From: Comamonadaceae bacterium UBA2334
GTDB lineage: Bacteria > Pseudomonadota > Gammaproteobacteria > Burkholderiales > Burkholderiaceae_C
Assembly: GCA_002344885.1 (NCBI GenBank)
Contig: DDUQ01000084.1
Coordinates: 1 to 56,134 of the forward strand
Length of the DNA: 56,134 nucleotides
Direction: 5' to 3'
In this document: positions 43,557 to 52,775 of the stretch, in pieces
Numbering within the stretch: the stretch's first letter is position 1
Layout: the number at the start of each line of letters is the position of its first letter
The notes under the pieces: generated by a model
Told to the model about the DNA's origin: nothing
The model's database searches: none
Seen by the model: the letters and a program-made list of their open reading frames with translations, nothing else
Program-made: the position numbers and the translations under genes

Positions 43557-44678
43557 CTAAGGCCGGCTGAGGCGCTGCAAGGCCGCGTGCCGGTCGGCAT
43601 GCGGCAGGCGGGCCAGATCGGCCACTGCGGCATGAAAACGGGCAAAGGACTGCCCCTCGCGTTCGAACAGGGTTTCGAACGCGGGCACCCACTGGTCGTA
43701 GGCAGCCTGCAAGGCGAACGTGGCGTTGTTGCTGCGCGCCACCCAGGCGTCGTAGCCGCTGTAACCACCCCATGCCGCCTTCAGCTCGGCGTAGCGGGCA
43801 CGAAAACGGGCCATCTCGGCGGCCTTGGCTGCACGCACATCAACGCTACCAAAATGAGTAGCTGAAGAAGCATTACCATCAAGCGATGGGGCATAAATTC
43901 GTTTCAAATTTTGCCGCACCTCGCGCGTGAGTGTCCGAAAAGCCTGCCGCCGGGCATCGAACACCTCGAATGCCGCACGGGCCTGCTCGGAGCCGTGCAA
44001 TGCCAGCCAGCGCTGGCCACCCAGCCTTTCAACCGCAGTGGCGTAGGACTCATTGAACGCGGTGTCGTCCTGCGCGTACACCACCTGGTGGGCCAACTCG
44101 TGAAACAGCAAGCGCGCCAGCTCGCCCTCGACATGCCCCAGAAAGGTGTTGAGCAAAGGGTCGCCCCCCAGCCAGTTCATCCACCCCAACGTCGAGTAGG
44201 CAGGCACGGGGTAAACCGCCGCTTCGAGCCCCTGTGCCGTCAGCGTGGCCGCAAACGCCTCGGCATCGGCCTGTTTGAAGTAACCCCGGTAACCGGCGCA
44301 GCCCAGCACCGGGTAGCACCAGGTTTGCAAATCGAGCGACAGTTCGGTGGTCGCCACCACGTTCCACACCACCGCTGTGCGCCCCAGGTCGGCATAGCGT
44401 GTGTAGCTGGCGTTGTCGGGCAGGCCCAGATCTGTGACGGCGAACTGCCGCATGCGCTGGGCCAGCGCCAGCCGGGCCTTCAGCGCCGGGTTCACCCCCG
44501 GGTCGGCGAGCCAATCGTCCACCGGCCGCGCGGCGTTCATGAGCGCCACATGCCCGGTCACGGACTGCCAGTAGTAACCCAGGCCGGGCGCACCTGTGGG
44601 GCCGCTGCTGGCACAGCCAGCGACCACCGGTGCCAGGCACAACACGGCCCACCACCGCCGCAGCCACCCAAGCTGCAT
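43557..44678 (-). CDS. Zinc-dependent aminopeptidase lipoprotein (Aminopep family)
   Basis: 373 residues from ATG 44678. The N-terminus is a lipoprotein signal (WAVLCLAPVVAGCASSG; Cys lipidation site). The metal motif is HELAHQVVY (HExxH) in RLLFHELAH, with FNESYATAVE giving the third ligand Glu. The protein should cleave peptides at the periplasmic face. An AT-rich stretch coding for about residues 255-278 (IYAPSLDGNASSATHFGS) carries an interspersed repeat copy and looks like an in-frame insertion into a helical linker. It is convergent with the DUF3141 gene, with only 56 bp between them. Confidence 0.87.
   Translation of the reverse strand: MQLGWLRRWWAVLCLAPVVAGCASSGPTGAPGLGYYWQSVTGHVALMNAARPVDDWLADPGVNPALKARLALAQRMRQFAVTDLGLPDNASYTRYADLGRTAVVWNVVATTELSLDLQTWCYPVLGCAGYRGYFKQADAEAFAATLTAQGLEAAVYPVPAYSTLGWMNWLGGDPLLNTFLGHVEGELARLLFHELAHQVVYAQDDTAFNESYATAVERLGGQRWLALHGSEQARAAFEVFDARRQAFRTLTREVRQNLKRIYAPSLDGNASSATHFGSVDVRAAKAAEMARFRARYAELKAAWGGYSGYDAWVARSNNATFALQAAYDQWVPAFETLFEREGQSFARFHAAVADLARLPHADRHAALQRLSRP
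43845..43885 (-). repeat. Interspersed repeat copy 2, inside the aminopeptidase gene
   Basis: On the minus strand: CGCTTGAT (43885-43878), 13 nt, CAGCTAC (43864-43858), then an AT-rich loop closed by GTAGC (43849-43845). The GCTAC/GTAGC arms form a hairpin. The spacing between the two words is identical to the copies at 1119 and 54121. It is read through in frame. The surrounding 70 bp are clearly poorer in GC than the rest of the gene. Confidence 0.55.
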
Positions 44679-44784
44679 AAGCCACCTCAGCCCCCCCTCC
44701 AGCCCAATGCCAGCCAGGCTGTGGTGTGGCCACCAGTGCTCCGGCACCACCTGGCGGACCCTGACGCCGACACGCCCTGCCATA

Positions 44785-47013
44785 TCAGACGCTGGCAGCT
44801 GCCTGGCCGGCCAACGCATCACCCGGTATGCCCATGCGCTCTACCTGCACCAGGCAGTCGTAAAAGGTGGGGCCGCCGCCCATGTCGGTCAGTGCCTGGC
44901 TGGTCACTTCGTTGACGTTGGTGCCGTGCAAGCCGAACTTGCGCCACCACACACCCAGCCCGTTCACCACGCCGGGCCTGGCCCGTGGGCTGACGCGCGC
45001 GGTGCAGTGGTAGCTGCCCCGGTCGTTGAACACCCGCACGGTGTCGCCGTGGGCGATGCCCCGCTGCGCCGCATCGTCGGCGCACAGCTCCAGCAAGGGT
45101 TCGCCTTCGATGTTGCGCAGGCTGGTCACGTTGACGAAGGTGGAGTTCAGGAAGTTGCGTGCAGGCGGCGAAATGAAGGCCAGCGGGTAACGCTCGGCCA
45201 GCGCCGGGTGGCTGGCCACCGACTCCAGGTTGGGCACGTGGTCAGGCAAGCCATCTTGCCCCTTGTCGGCTAGGCGCTGGCAAAACAGCTCGCACTTGCC
45301 CGACGGGGTGGGGAACCCGCCTTGCGCAAACGGTGCCTCGGGCGCGAAACGCTGGGGCAAGGGCGCAAACCCATTGGCCAGCAGGGTGTCGAACAACACA
45401 CCGTCGTCACTGCTGTCGGCAAACGCTGTGCGGCACAGGGTTTCGTCGGTGTCGGCGAAGCAGGCACTGTCCGGGCCGCTCTCGGCAAACCCCATGCGTG
45501 CCGCCAACGCCCGGAACACGTCGGTGTTGGGTCGGCACTCGCCCAGAGGAGCAATGGCCGGGCGGTTGAGCAGCACGTCGGTGTGGCCGTAGCTGGTGTG
45601 GATATCCCAATGTTCCAGCTGCGTGGTGGCGGGCAGGATGTAGTCGGCGTAGTCGGCGGTGTCGGTCTGGAAGTGCTCCAGCACCACAGTGAACAGGTCT
45701 TCACGCGCAAAGCCCTTCACCACCTTGCCCGACTCGGGGGCCACGGCCACGGGGTTGCTGTTGTACACCACCAGTGCCTGCACGGGCGGGCCACCGTTCA
45801 GCACCGGGTCACCGGCCCGGGCCGTCAGCGCATCGCCAATCTGGCTCATGTTGATGGTGCGGGGGGCACGCCCCACCAGCCCGTGTGCGAGCAAATCCGG
45901 GCGGAACAGCGCCTCGCGCCGGATGGGAAACGTCCCGGAGCTGGACAGCAGCAGCCCACCCGACGCATGCCGCCAGCTGCCCAGCAGCGCAGGCAGACAG
46001 GCCACCGCACGCACCGCATTGCCCCCCCCGCGCACGCGCTGCATGCCGTAGTTGAGGCGGATGGCCACGGGCTCGCCGCGGCGGGCCGTTTCGCCCATCA
46101 GACGGGCGAGGTCCCGGATGACCTGGGCTTCGATGCCGCACACGGCGGCGGCACGCTCCGGTGTCCATAGCAAACAACGCTCCTTCAATGAGCGCTGGAT
46201 GCCGTTTTTATCTGAGAAATTCTCCCAACCCACCGTGTGCCGGGCGATGTAGTCATCGTCCAGCCAGCCGTGCACGGTGAACTCGTGCATCAGTGCCAGC
46301 GCCAGTGCGGCATCGGTGCCAGGCAGCAGGGCGAGGTGGTGGTGGCATCTTTCGGCGGTCTCACTCAGGCGGGGGTCGATGCACACCAGCGTGGCCCCCT
46401 GTCGTTTGGCCTCTTGCGCATGTCGCCAGAAATGCAGGTTGCTGCCGATGGCGTTGCTGCCCCAGATGACGATGACTTTGGACTGGGCAAACGCCTCGAC
46501 ACGCATGCCCACCTTGGCCCCCAGGGTGTGCACCAGCGCATCGGCCCCGGCACTGGCGCAGATGGTGCGGTCCAGCAGGCTCGCCCCCAGCCGGTGGAAG
46601 AACCGCGCGGCCATGCCCTCGCCCTGCACCAGCCCCATGGTGCCGGCGTAGCTGTAGGGCAACACGGCACGGGGGTCGTCCGCCGCAATGGTGTGCAGCC
46701 GATGGGCAATGTCCGTCAGTGCATCGTCCCAACTCACACGCTGGAACTGGCCTGACCCTTTGGGGCCGACCCGCTTCAGGGGGTGCAGCAACCGGTCGGG
46801 GTGGTGTGTGCGCTCGGCATATCTGGACACCTTGGCGCACAGCACACCGGCCGTGGCCGGGTGGTCCGGGTTGCCCTGCACCTTGACGGCCACGCCGTTT
46901 TCAACCGTGGTGATCAGCGCACACGTGTCGGGACAATCGTGCGGGCAGGCACCGCGCACGGTTTGAGAGAGGGGGAACACATCCTCACGGGACGACGCAG
47001 TGGTTTTTGACAT
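44785..47013 (-). CDS. Molybdopterin oxidoreductase (formate-dehydrogenase-like, orphan)
   Basis: 742 residues. An N-terminal [4Fe-4S] site C23-x3-C27-x3-C31-x27-C59 (GACPHDCPDTCA...VLCAKV) is followed by the molybdopterin domains (VIWGSNAIGSNLHFW, CIDPRLSETAERC, LLPGTDAALALALMHEF) and the C-terminal cofactor-binding barrel (RNFLNSTFVNVTSL). A Cys in RTICASAG may be the Mo ligand, but I could not verify that by alignment. No Tat signal is seen, so it looks cytosolic, and there are no electron-transfer or maturation partners nearby. The substrate is unknown; members of this group range from BisC-like to acetylene-hydratase-like proteins. Confidence 0.88.
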   Translation of the reverse strand: MSKTTASSREDVFPLSQTVRGACPHDCPDTCALITTVENGVAVKVQGNPDHPATAGVLCAKVSRYAERTHHPDRLLHPLKRVGPKGSGQFQRVSWDDALTDIAHRLHTIAADDPRAVLPYSYAGTMGLVQGEGMAARFFHRLGASLLDRTICASAGADALVHTLGAKVGMRVEAFAQSKVIVIWGSNAIGSNLHFWRHAQEAKRQGATLVCIDPRLSETAERCHHHLALLPGTDAALALALMHEFTVHGWLDDDYIARHTVGWENFSDKNGIQRSLKERCLLWTPERAAAVCGIEAQVIRDLARLMGETARRGEPVAIRLNYGMQRVRGGGNAVRAVACLPALLGSWRHASGGLLLSSSGTFPIRREALFRPDLLAHGLVGRAPRTINMSQIGDALTARAGDPVLNGGPPVQALVVYNSNPVAVAPESGKVVKGFAREDLFTVVLEHFQTDTADYADYILPATTQLEHWDIHTSYGHTDVLLNRPAIAPLGECRPNTDVFRALAARMGFAESGPDSACFADTDETLCRTAFADSSDDGVLFDTLLANGFAPLPQRFAPEAPFAQGGFPTPSGKCELFCQRLADKGQDGLPDHVPNLESVASHPALAERYPLAFISPPARNFLNSTFVNVTSLRNIEGEPLLELCADDAAQRGIAHGDTVRVFNDRGSYHCTARVSPRARPGVVNGLGVWWRKFGLHGTNVNEVTSQALTDMGGGPTFYDCLVQVERMGIPGDALAGQAAASV

Positions 47014-47085
47014 AAACCTGACAGACTGGAATGGCCAATGGCAGAATCTGCCACTTCAAAAAAAATACACACCGGAGACCGTAAC

Positions 47086-48222
47086 ATGAACCGACGTCGC
47101 GCGCTGAAACTGTTCAGCGGCCTGGGGGCATTGCCAATGCTCCACCGGCAGACGTTTGCCCAGTCCGAGGGCGCGCTGGTGCTGGGCCAATCGGCCGCTT
47201 TCAGCGGGCCGGCCGCACAGCTCGGCCAACAATACCACCTGGGCGCGCAGGTGTACTTTGAAGCCCTGAACGCGAAAGGCGGCATCAACGGCCGGCAGGT
47301 GGTGCTGAAAAAGCTGGACGACGGCTACGAGCCCGAACGCTGTGCCGCCAACACGCGGCAGTTCATCGCTGACGACGTGTTTGCCCTGTTCGGCTATGTG
47401 GGCACGCCCACCACGGCGGCGGCCTTGCCGCTGGTGACGGAAGCCCGCGTCCCACTGTTCGCACCGCTGACGGGCGCCATGTCGCTGCGCGAGCCCTACA
47501 ACCGCCAGGTGGTGCATGTGCGGGCGTCGTACGACGACGAAACGGCGGCCATCATCCGACACGCCAGCTCGTCCGGCATCAGAAAAATCGCGGTGTTTCA
47601 CCAGAACGACGGCTACGGCCAGGCGGGTCTGGCGGGCGTCATGCGCGCCATGTCTGCCAACAAGGAAGAGCCGGTGGCCATCGGCACGGTGGAGCGCAAT
47701 TCCACCGATGTGGCGTCGGCACTCGCCGCCATCCTGCCCAAATCGCCAGAAGCCATTGTGCAGATCGGCACCTACAAGGCGTGTGCCTCGTTCGTGCGCC
47801 AGGCGCGCCGCGCGGGCTTCAGCGGCACGTTTTACAACGTGTCGTTCGTCGGCACCCAGGCCTTGCTGGAAGAACTGGGTGCCATGGCGGCGGGCGTGGC
47901 CGTGAGCCAGGTGGTGCCGTTTCCCTATTCAGCGGCCACGGCGCTGTCATCGGAATACCTGACCGCCTTGAGGGCAGAGGGCAACCGGGGCATCCAGCCC
48001 AACTACTCGGGCATGGAAGGCTATCTGGCTGCCCGCGTGTTTGCCGAAGCCGCCACGCGGGCGGGCAAAAAGCTCACCCGCGAGAGCTTCCTGTCTGCTG
48101 TGCAAGGCCTGTCGTCACTCAACCTGGGCGGGTTCACGCTGAACTATGGCCCCAACAAACACACCGGCTCCAACTTTGTGGAGCTGACCCTGCTGACCAA
48201 AGACGGCACCGTGCGCCGTTGA
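47086..48222 (+). CDS. ABC transporter substrate-binding protein (branched-chain amino acid type)
   Basis: 378 residues from ATG 47086, preceded by GGAGAC. The N-terminus NRRRALKLFSGLGALPM has a twin-arginine look and a signal cleavage after TFAQ. The periplasmic binding fold type I (LivJ/Peripla_BP_6) is clear: LGQSAAFSGPAAQLGQQYHLGAQ, NAKGGINGRQVVLKKLDDGYEPERC, FGYVGTPTTAAALPLV, and KIAVFHQNDGYGQAGLAGVM. No permease or ATPase gene is present in the window. It is followed by two hydrolase genes (19-nt gap), so it may feed an amide or peptide-like substrate. Confidence 0.88.
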   Translation: MNRRRALKLFSGLGALPMLHRQTFAQSEGALVLGQSAAFSGPAAQLGQQYHLGAQVYFEALNAKGGINGRQVVLKKLDDGYEPERCAANTRQFIADDVFALFGYVGTPTTAAALPLVTEARVPLFAPLTGAMSLREPYNRQVVHVRASYDDETAAIIRHASSSGIRKIAVFHQNDGYGQAGLAGVMRAMSANKEEPVAIGTVERNSTDVASALAAILPKSPEAIVQIGTYKACASFVRQARRAGFSGTFYNVSFVGTQALLEELGAMAAGVAVSQVVPFPYSAATALSSEYLTALRAEGNRGIQPNYSGMEGYLAARVFAEAATRAGKKLTRESFLSAVQGLSSLNLGGFTLNYGPNKHTGSNFVELTLLTKDGTVRR

Positions 48223-48241
48223 ATTTGCTGAAAGCCTGCAC

Positions 48242-49471
48242 ATGAACCTCATCGACCCCATCGTTGCCCAGGCCGCTGGCGTGGCCGACATCCGCCGCGA
48301 CATCCACGCGCACCCCGAGCTGTGCTTCCAGGAGGTTCGCACCGCCGATCTGGTGGCCGCCAAGCTGACCGAATGGGGCATTCCCATCCACCGGGGGTTG
48401 GGCACCACGGGCGTGGTGGGCATCGTTCACGGGCGGGACGGTGGCGCACACGCGGGCGGCACAGGCCGGGCCGTTGGCCTGCGGGCCGACATGGATGCCC
48501 TGCCGATGACCGAACTCAACACCTTTGCACACGCCAGCCAGCACGAGGGCAAGATGCATGCATGCGGCCACGATGGTCACACCGCCATGCTGCTGGCCGC
48601 CGCCCAGCACCTGGCGACGCACCGCAACTTCGATGGCACGGTCTACCTGATTTTCCAGCCCGCCGAAGAAGGCGGCGGCGGTGCCCGCGAGATGATCAAA
48701 GACGGCCTGTTCGAGCTGTTCCCCATGGATGCCGTGTTCGGCATGCACAACTGGCCCGGCCTGCCGGTGGGCACATTTGCCATCAGCCCGGGGCCGGTGA
48801 TGGCATCGAGCAACGAATTCAAAATCACCATCCGTGGCAAGGGCAGCCATGCTGCGCTGCCCCACAATGGCATCGACCCTGTGCCCGTGGCCTGCCAGAT
48901 GGTGCAGGCGTTCCAGACCATCATCACGCGCAACAAAAAACCGGTGGACGCAGGCGTGATCAGCGTGACCATGATCCACACCGGCGAAGCCACCAACGTG
49001 GTGCCCGACAGCTGCGAAATCCAGGGCACGGTGCGCACGTTCACCATCGAGGTGCTCGACCTCATCGAACAGCGCATGCGCGACATTGCCCAGCACACCA
49101 GCGCCGCGTTTGGCGCGACCTGCGAGTTTGCGTTCAAGCGCAACTACCCGCCCACCGTCAACCACCCTGCCGAAGCCGCGTTTGCGCGGCAGGTGATGAC
49201 GACCATCGTGTCAGACGAACAGGTGGTGGCGCAGGAGCCCACCATGGGCGCTGAAGATTTTTCCTACATGCTGCAGGCGCGGCCCGGCGCGTACTTCTTC
49301 ATTGGCAACGGCGACGGTGCCCACCGCGCCGGCTACGACGGTCTGGGCCACGACACGGGACCCTGCCTGCTGCACAACCCGCACTACGACTTCAATGACC
49401 AGCTCATCCCCCTCGGCGCGAGCCTTTGGGTGCGGCTGGTGGAGCAGTGGCTGTCGAAAGCATCCGCATGA
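48242..49471 (+). CDS. M20 family amidohydrolase (hippurate-hydrolase-like)
   Basis: 409 residues of the M20D group. Metal ligands appear in KMHACGHDGHTAML and FQPAEEGGGGAREMIKDGL (Glu-Glu), and near the end PTMGAEDFSYML. RRDIHAHPELCFQE and LRADMDALPM are family signatures; the dimerisation domain starts about residue 185. It should release an amino acid from an N-acyl amino acid in the cytosol. It overlaps the next gene by 4 nt (ATGA). Confidence 0.94.
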   Translation: MNLIDPIVAQAAGVADIRRDIHAHPELCFQEVRTADLVAAKLTEWGIPIHRGLGTTGVVGIVHGRDGGAHAGGTGRAVGLRADMDALPMTELNTFAHASQHEGKMHACGHDGHTAMLLAAAQHLATHRNFDGTVYLIFQPAEEGGGGAREMIKDGLFELFPMDAVFGMHNWPGLPVGTFAISPGPVMASSNEFKITIRGKGSHAALPHNGIDPVPVACQMVQAFQTIITRNKKPVDAGVISVTMIHTGEATNVVPDSCEIQGTVRTFTIEVLDLIEQRMRDIAQHTSAAFGATCEFAFKRNYPPTVNHPAEAAFARQVMTTIVSDEQVVAQEPTMGAEDFSYMLQARPGAYFFIGNGDGAHRAGYDGLGHDTGPCLLHNPHYDFNDQLIPLGASLWVRLVEQWLSKASA

Positions 49472-50607
49472 TGCCCACCACGCCCCGCACCGCTGCCGAT
49501 GCAGACGCCTGCTTTGCCGGCACCTATGCCGAGGCACGCAAGCAGTTCCTGACCGAAGCCACTGCCGCCGGCCTGGCCCTGCAACACCATGCGCACCCGT
49601 TGACCGGTGCGCAGGGCGAACCCCTGGCGATGGATGTGGCACGCCACGGCCCGATGACTGTCGAGCGGCTGCTCATCGTCAGCAGCGCCTGCCACGGCGT
49701 GGAAGGCCACTGTGGCTCCGGCGTGCAGGTGGCCGCCTTGCGCGACCCCAGTTTTCTGTCCAGCGCCCGTGACAACAGGGTGGCGGTGCTGTTCATCCAT
49801 GCGCTGAACCCGCATGGTTTCTCGCACAGCCGCCGCGTCACCCACGAAAACGTGGACCTGAACCGCAACTTCCAGCGGTTTGACCAGCCATTGCCCGCCA
49901 ACCACGGCTATGCTGAGCTGCACGACCTGTTGCTGCCCGACCACTGGCCGCCCGATGCCGCCAACCAGGCCGCTGTGTCCGGCTGGGTGGCCGAGCACGG
50001 CCTGCCACGCTACCAGGCTGCCGTCAGCCAGGGCCAGCACACCCACGCAGACGGCCTGTTTTTCGGCGGCACCGCGCCCACCTGGAGCAACCAGACCCTG
50101 CGCAGCGTGCTGCGTGAACACGGACAGGGTGCCCGGCACGTGGCATGGATCGACCTGCACACCGGCCTGGGTCCGTGTGGGGTGGGCGAGCGCATCTGGG
50201 CCGGCATGAACAACCCGCAGGCCATCGCCCGTGCCCGGCAGTGGTGGGACAACGGTGGCGCCACGCCCATCACGTCCATCTACGACGGTTCATCGACATC
50301 GGCGCTGCTGACCGGCCTGATGTGGTCGGCCATCCACGACGAGTGTCCAGACGCTGCCTACACGGGCATGGCGCTGGAGTACGGCACGGTGCCGATCACG
50401 TCTGTGATCGACGCGCTGCGTGCCGACCACTGGCTGCACCGGGCACGCCAGCAAGGCCGGGCGGTTGGAGCCGACCTGGCCGCCCAGATTGCCCAGAGCA
50501 TGCGCGACGCCTTCTACGTGGCAACCACCGATTGGCACGAGCAGGTGGTGGCACAGGGGCTGCAGGGGCTTCACCAGGCCATCCAGGGCCTGAAAATATC
50601 AGCCTAA
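49468..50607 (+). CDS. DUF2817 putative zinc carboxypeptidase-like protein
   Basis: 379 residues from ATG 49468, set by the ATGA overlap with the previous stop. The fold is like M14 carboxypeptidases: LLIVSSACHGVEGHCGSG carries the first zinc ligands (H and E), NVDLNRNFQRFDQP the conserved Asn-Arg, WIDLHTGLGP the third ligand His, and ALEYGTV the likely catalytic Glu region. Family name DUF2817; activity unproven. Together with the M20 gene and the binding protein it forms a three-gene catabolic unit. The 168 bp after it hold a weak CGCTT...GCTAC repeat relative (50603-50635) and a small CCCC/GGGG hairpin. Confidence 0.83.
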   Translation: MMPTTPRTAADADACFAGTYAEARKQFLTEATAAGLALQHHAHPLTGAQGEPLAMDVARHGPMTVERLLIVSSACHGVEGHCGSGVQVAALRDPSFLSSARDNRVAVLFIHALNPHGFSHSRRVTHENVDLNRNFQRFDQPLPANHGYAELHDLLLPDHWPPDAANQAAVSGWVAEHGLPRYQAAVSQGQHTHADGLFFGGTAPTWSNQTLRSVLREHGQGARHVAWIDLHTGLGPCGVGERIWAGMNNPQAIARARQWWDNGGATPITSIYDGSSTSALLTGLMWSAIHDECPDAAYTGMALEYGTVPITSVIDALRADHWLHRARQQGRAVGADLAAQIAQSMRDAFYVATTDWHEQVVAQGLQGLHQAIQGLKISA

Positions 50608-50775
50608 ATATGTAGCATCACCTGCCGCTGCGGAAGCGTTAGAGCCTGTTATTTACCCAGAAATTTACGCCGAAGTTGATAGCAATCAGCAGTGCAACAC
50701 CCCGATCAGGGGAGCGATCCGCAAACGCTGAACCCGGCAACTGCACAGGCCCGGCCGCTTGACCCTGACAGCAGA

Positions 50776-51543
50776 TCAGGCCTTGAACCGGCGGCCAGCG
50801 ATCTCCAGCAGGCCGTCAAAAATCAGGCTCTCCACCAGCTCCACCTGGTTGGACATGCTGGGGGCCATTTTCCAACCCGCCCCACCGGTCATGATGCAGA
50901 CCGGCTCCTGTCCGGTGTGGCGGCGCAGGTTGTCCACCATGCGCTGCACCGCACCGGCAATGGCGAAGGTGCCGCCCGTGGTCAGCGCATCGCTGGTGTT
51001 GGTGGGGAAGTCGCATACGTCACCCGTGGGCACATGCAAGCCTGCGGTGCCCGACTCCAGCGCGCGCAGCATGATGCCGTGACCGGGCAGGATGATGCCG
51101 CCCAGAAAACGGCCATCGGCATCAATCGCCTCTACCGTGACGGCCGTGCCGACCATGACCACGACACAGGGCCGGTTTTCGCCACGGGCCAGCACATGCT
51201 GGCGGGCACCGATCATGGCCACCCAGCGGTCCGCTCCCAGGCGGCCCGGGTGGTCGTATCCATTGGTCATGCCCCCTTCCTGCACCGAGGGGACGACCCA
51301 CTGGGGGTGCACGTCCCACATGTCAAGCTGCTGCTCGACCCTGCGGCGGACGGCATCGCCAGCCACCACGCAGCCCAGCACCCAGCGGGGCTGGGCCAGT
51401 GCGCTCCAGTCGCCATCGGCGAGCTTGTCAATGTTTTCGAGGAACTGCGCACCGTGTGCCAGCAGGCGCGCGCCGGTGCAGGGCGCGTCGTACACCGCCC
51501 ACTTCAGGCGGGTGTTGCCGATGTCGAGTGCCAGTAATGTCAT
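50776..51543 (-). CDS. coaX: Type III pantothenate kinase
   Basis: 255 residues. It phosphorylates pantothenate, the first step of coenzyme A synthesis; cytosolic, not inhibited by CoA as known for the type III family. Motifs: LLALDIGNTRLKWAVYD (phosphate-binding), GADRWVAMIGARQHV, VVMVGTAVTVEAID (catalytic Asp near VTVEAID), GGIILPGHGIMLRAL and TGGAGWKM. The ATG at 51543 gives the exact family N-terminus. It lies 91 nt after the MBL-rhodanese gene. Confidence 0.96.
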   Translation of the reverse strand: MTLLALDIGNTRLKWAVYDAPCTGARLLAHGAQFLENIDKLADGDWSALAQPRWVLGCVVAGDAVRRRVEQQLDMWDVHPQWVVPSVQEGGMTNGYDHPGRLGADRWVAMIGARQHVLARGENRPCVVVMVGTAVTVEAIDADGRFLGGIILPGHGIMLRALESGTAGLHVPTGDVCDFPTNTSDALTTGGTFAIAGAVQRMVDNLRRHTGQEPVCIMTGGAGWKMAPSMSNQVELVESLIFDGLLEIAGRRFKA

Positions 51544-51634
51544 GGGGCGGGATTATGACCACCTGCCCGCCCGGCACGCTCGGCAGCAGCGTCGGCACGG
51601 TGCACGGCGAACCGCCGCCGCGTGAAGGGCCGCA

Positions 51635-52771
51635 TCAATTCTGTCGCCAAGGCAAGCCTTGGAAGCGCCAGCCACCTTTGCGGTTGCGGTGGGCTTCGCC
51701 GTCCGGGTCACCCTCAAAACCTTCCAGGATGTTGTAGGCCTCCAGCCCCAGATCGGTGGCCCGTTTGGCTGCCGCGATGGAGCGCACACCGCTGCGGCAC
51801 AGCAGCACCAGCTTGGCTCCGCCACTGGCTGCCTGGCGGATGGCCTCGTCGAACTGCGGGTTCATCGCCATGCCGGGCCATTGCTTCCAGGCCACGGCCA
51901 CGGCACCCGGCACAAAACCCACCCACTCCCGCTCGGCATCGGTGCGCACATCGACGAGCACCGCTTTGCCCGCCTGCACCCAGGCCCATGCGAGTTGGGC
52001 AGACACATCGCCCGCATAACCGGCTGCGGGCCGGGGCTGAGACATGAGCTGACCCTCGGCGTCGTGCCGGGCGGCTGCCGTGAGGCCCGACACCAGATTG
52101 GCGGGCACGGCCTCTGCGATGCGTTTGGGTTGCGGGAGGTTGAGACCGTTCATGATGGCGACAAATTCGTCCTGTGTTTTGCCTGCGACGCGCGCGTTGG
52201 TGGCCTTTTCCTGCCCGATGGAAGAATGCATGCGTCCCTGGTAGTCGTGCCCGGGCCAGACGGTGGTGTCGTCGGGCAAGGCAAACAGCACCTGCGTCAG
52301 GCTGCGGTACAGCGCCTCGGCGCTGCCCGACTGGAAATCGGTTCGGCCACAGCCGTTGATGAGCAAGGTGTCGCCGGTGAACACATGGCGCTCGCCCTCT
52401 GACTCCCACACATAACTCATGCTGCCTGCTGTGTGGCCGGGTGTGTGCAAAGCCGTCAGCACCTGGTTGCCAAACCGCAAGGTGTCGCCGTGCTGCAGTT
52501 GCACGGCGGCGGGGCCAATGCCGCAGCCTGCCGGGGCGGCCGTACGCGCACCGGTGTGCTCGGCCAGCACGCCGGCACTGGTGATGTGGTCGGCATGGGC
52601 ATGCGTCTCCACGGTCCAGGCCAGCTTGAGCCCATGCGCACGCAAGGTGGCCAGGTCACGGCTCAGCTGCTCGTCCACCGGGTCGATCAGGAGTGCGTCC
52701 CGCGTGTCTGCGTCGAACAGGATGTAGGTGTATGTGCTGGAGGCCGGATCAAACAGTTGCAGGGGTTTCAT
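51635..52771 (-). CDS. Persulfide dioxygenase-rhodanese fusion (CstB-like)
   Basis: 378 residues. The metallo-beta-lactamase half (1-250) has THAHADH (H57, H59, D61, H62), TALHTPGHTAGSMSYV, VFTGDTLLINGCGRTDF and WPGHDYQGR, the pattern of ETHE1/Blh persulfide dioxygenases that oxidise glutathione or CoA persulfide to sulfite. The rhodanese half (about 265-378) has the active Cys325 in LLCRSGVRS and ends GGWRFQGLPW. The MBL-rhodanese order matches CstB, which makes thiosulfate from persulfide. It lies 4 nt after the CsoR-family gene, so expression is expected to follow sulfide or persulfide. Confidence 0.88.
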   Translation of the reverse strand: MKPLQLFDPASSTYTYILFDADTRDALLIDPVDEQLSRDLATLRAHGLKLAWTVETHAHADHITSAGVLAEHTGARTAAPAGCGIGPAAVQLQHGDTLRFGNQVLTALHTPGHTAGSMSYVWESEGERHVFTGDTLLINGCGRTDFQSGSAEALYRSLTQVLFALPDDTTVWPGHDYQGRMHSSIGQEKATNARVAGKTQDEFVAIMNGLNLPQPKRIAEAVPANLVSGLTAAARHDAEGQLMSQPRPAAGYAGDVSAQLAWAWVQAGKAVLVDVRTDAEREWVGFVPGAVAVAWKQWPGMAMNPQFDEAIRQAASGGAKLVLLCRSGVRSIAAAKRATDLGLEAYNILEGFEGDPDGEAHRNRKGGWRFQGLPWRQN

Positions 52772-52775
52772 GGCA

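Noticed and set aside
50699..50712. CCCC/GGGG hairpin between the DUF2817 gene and coaX as a terminator
   Set aside because: Only a 4-bp stem and no T tract on either strand.
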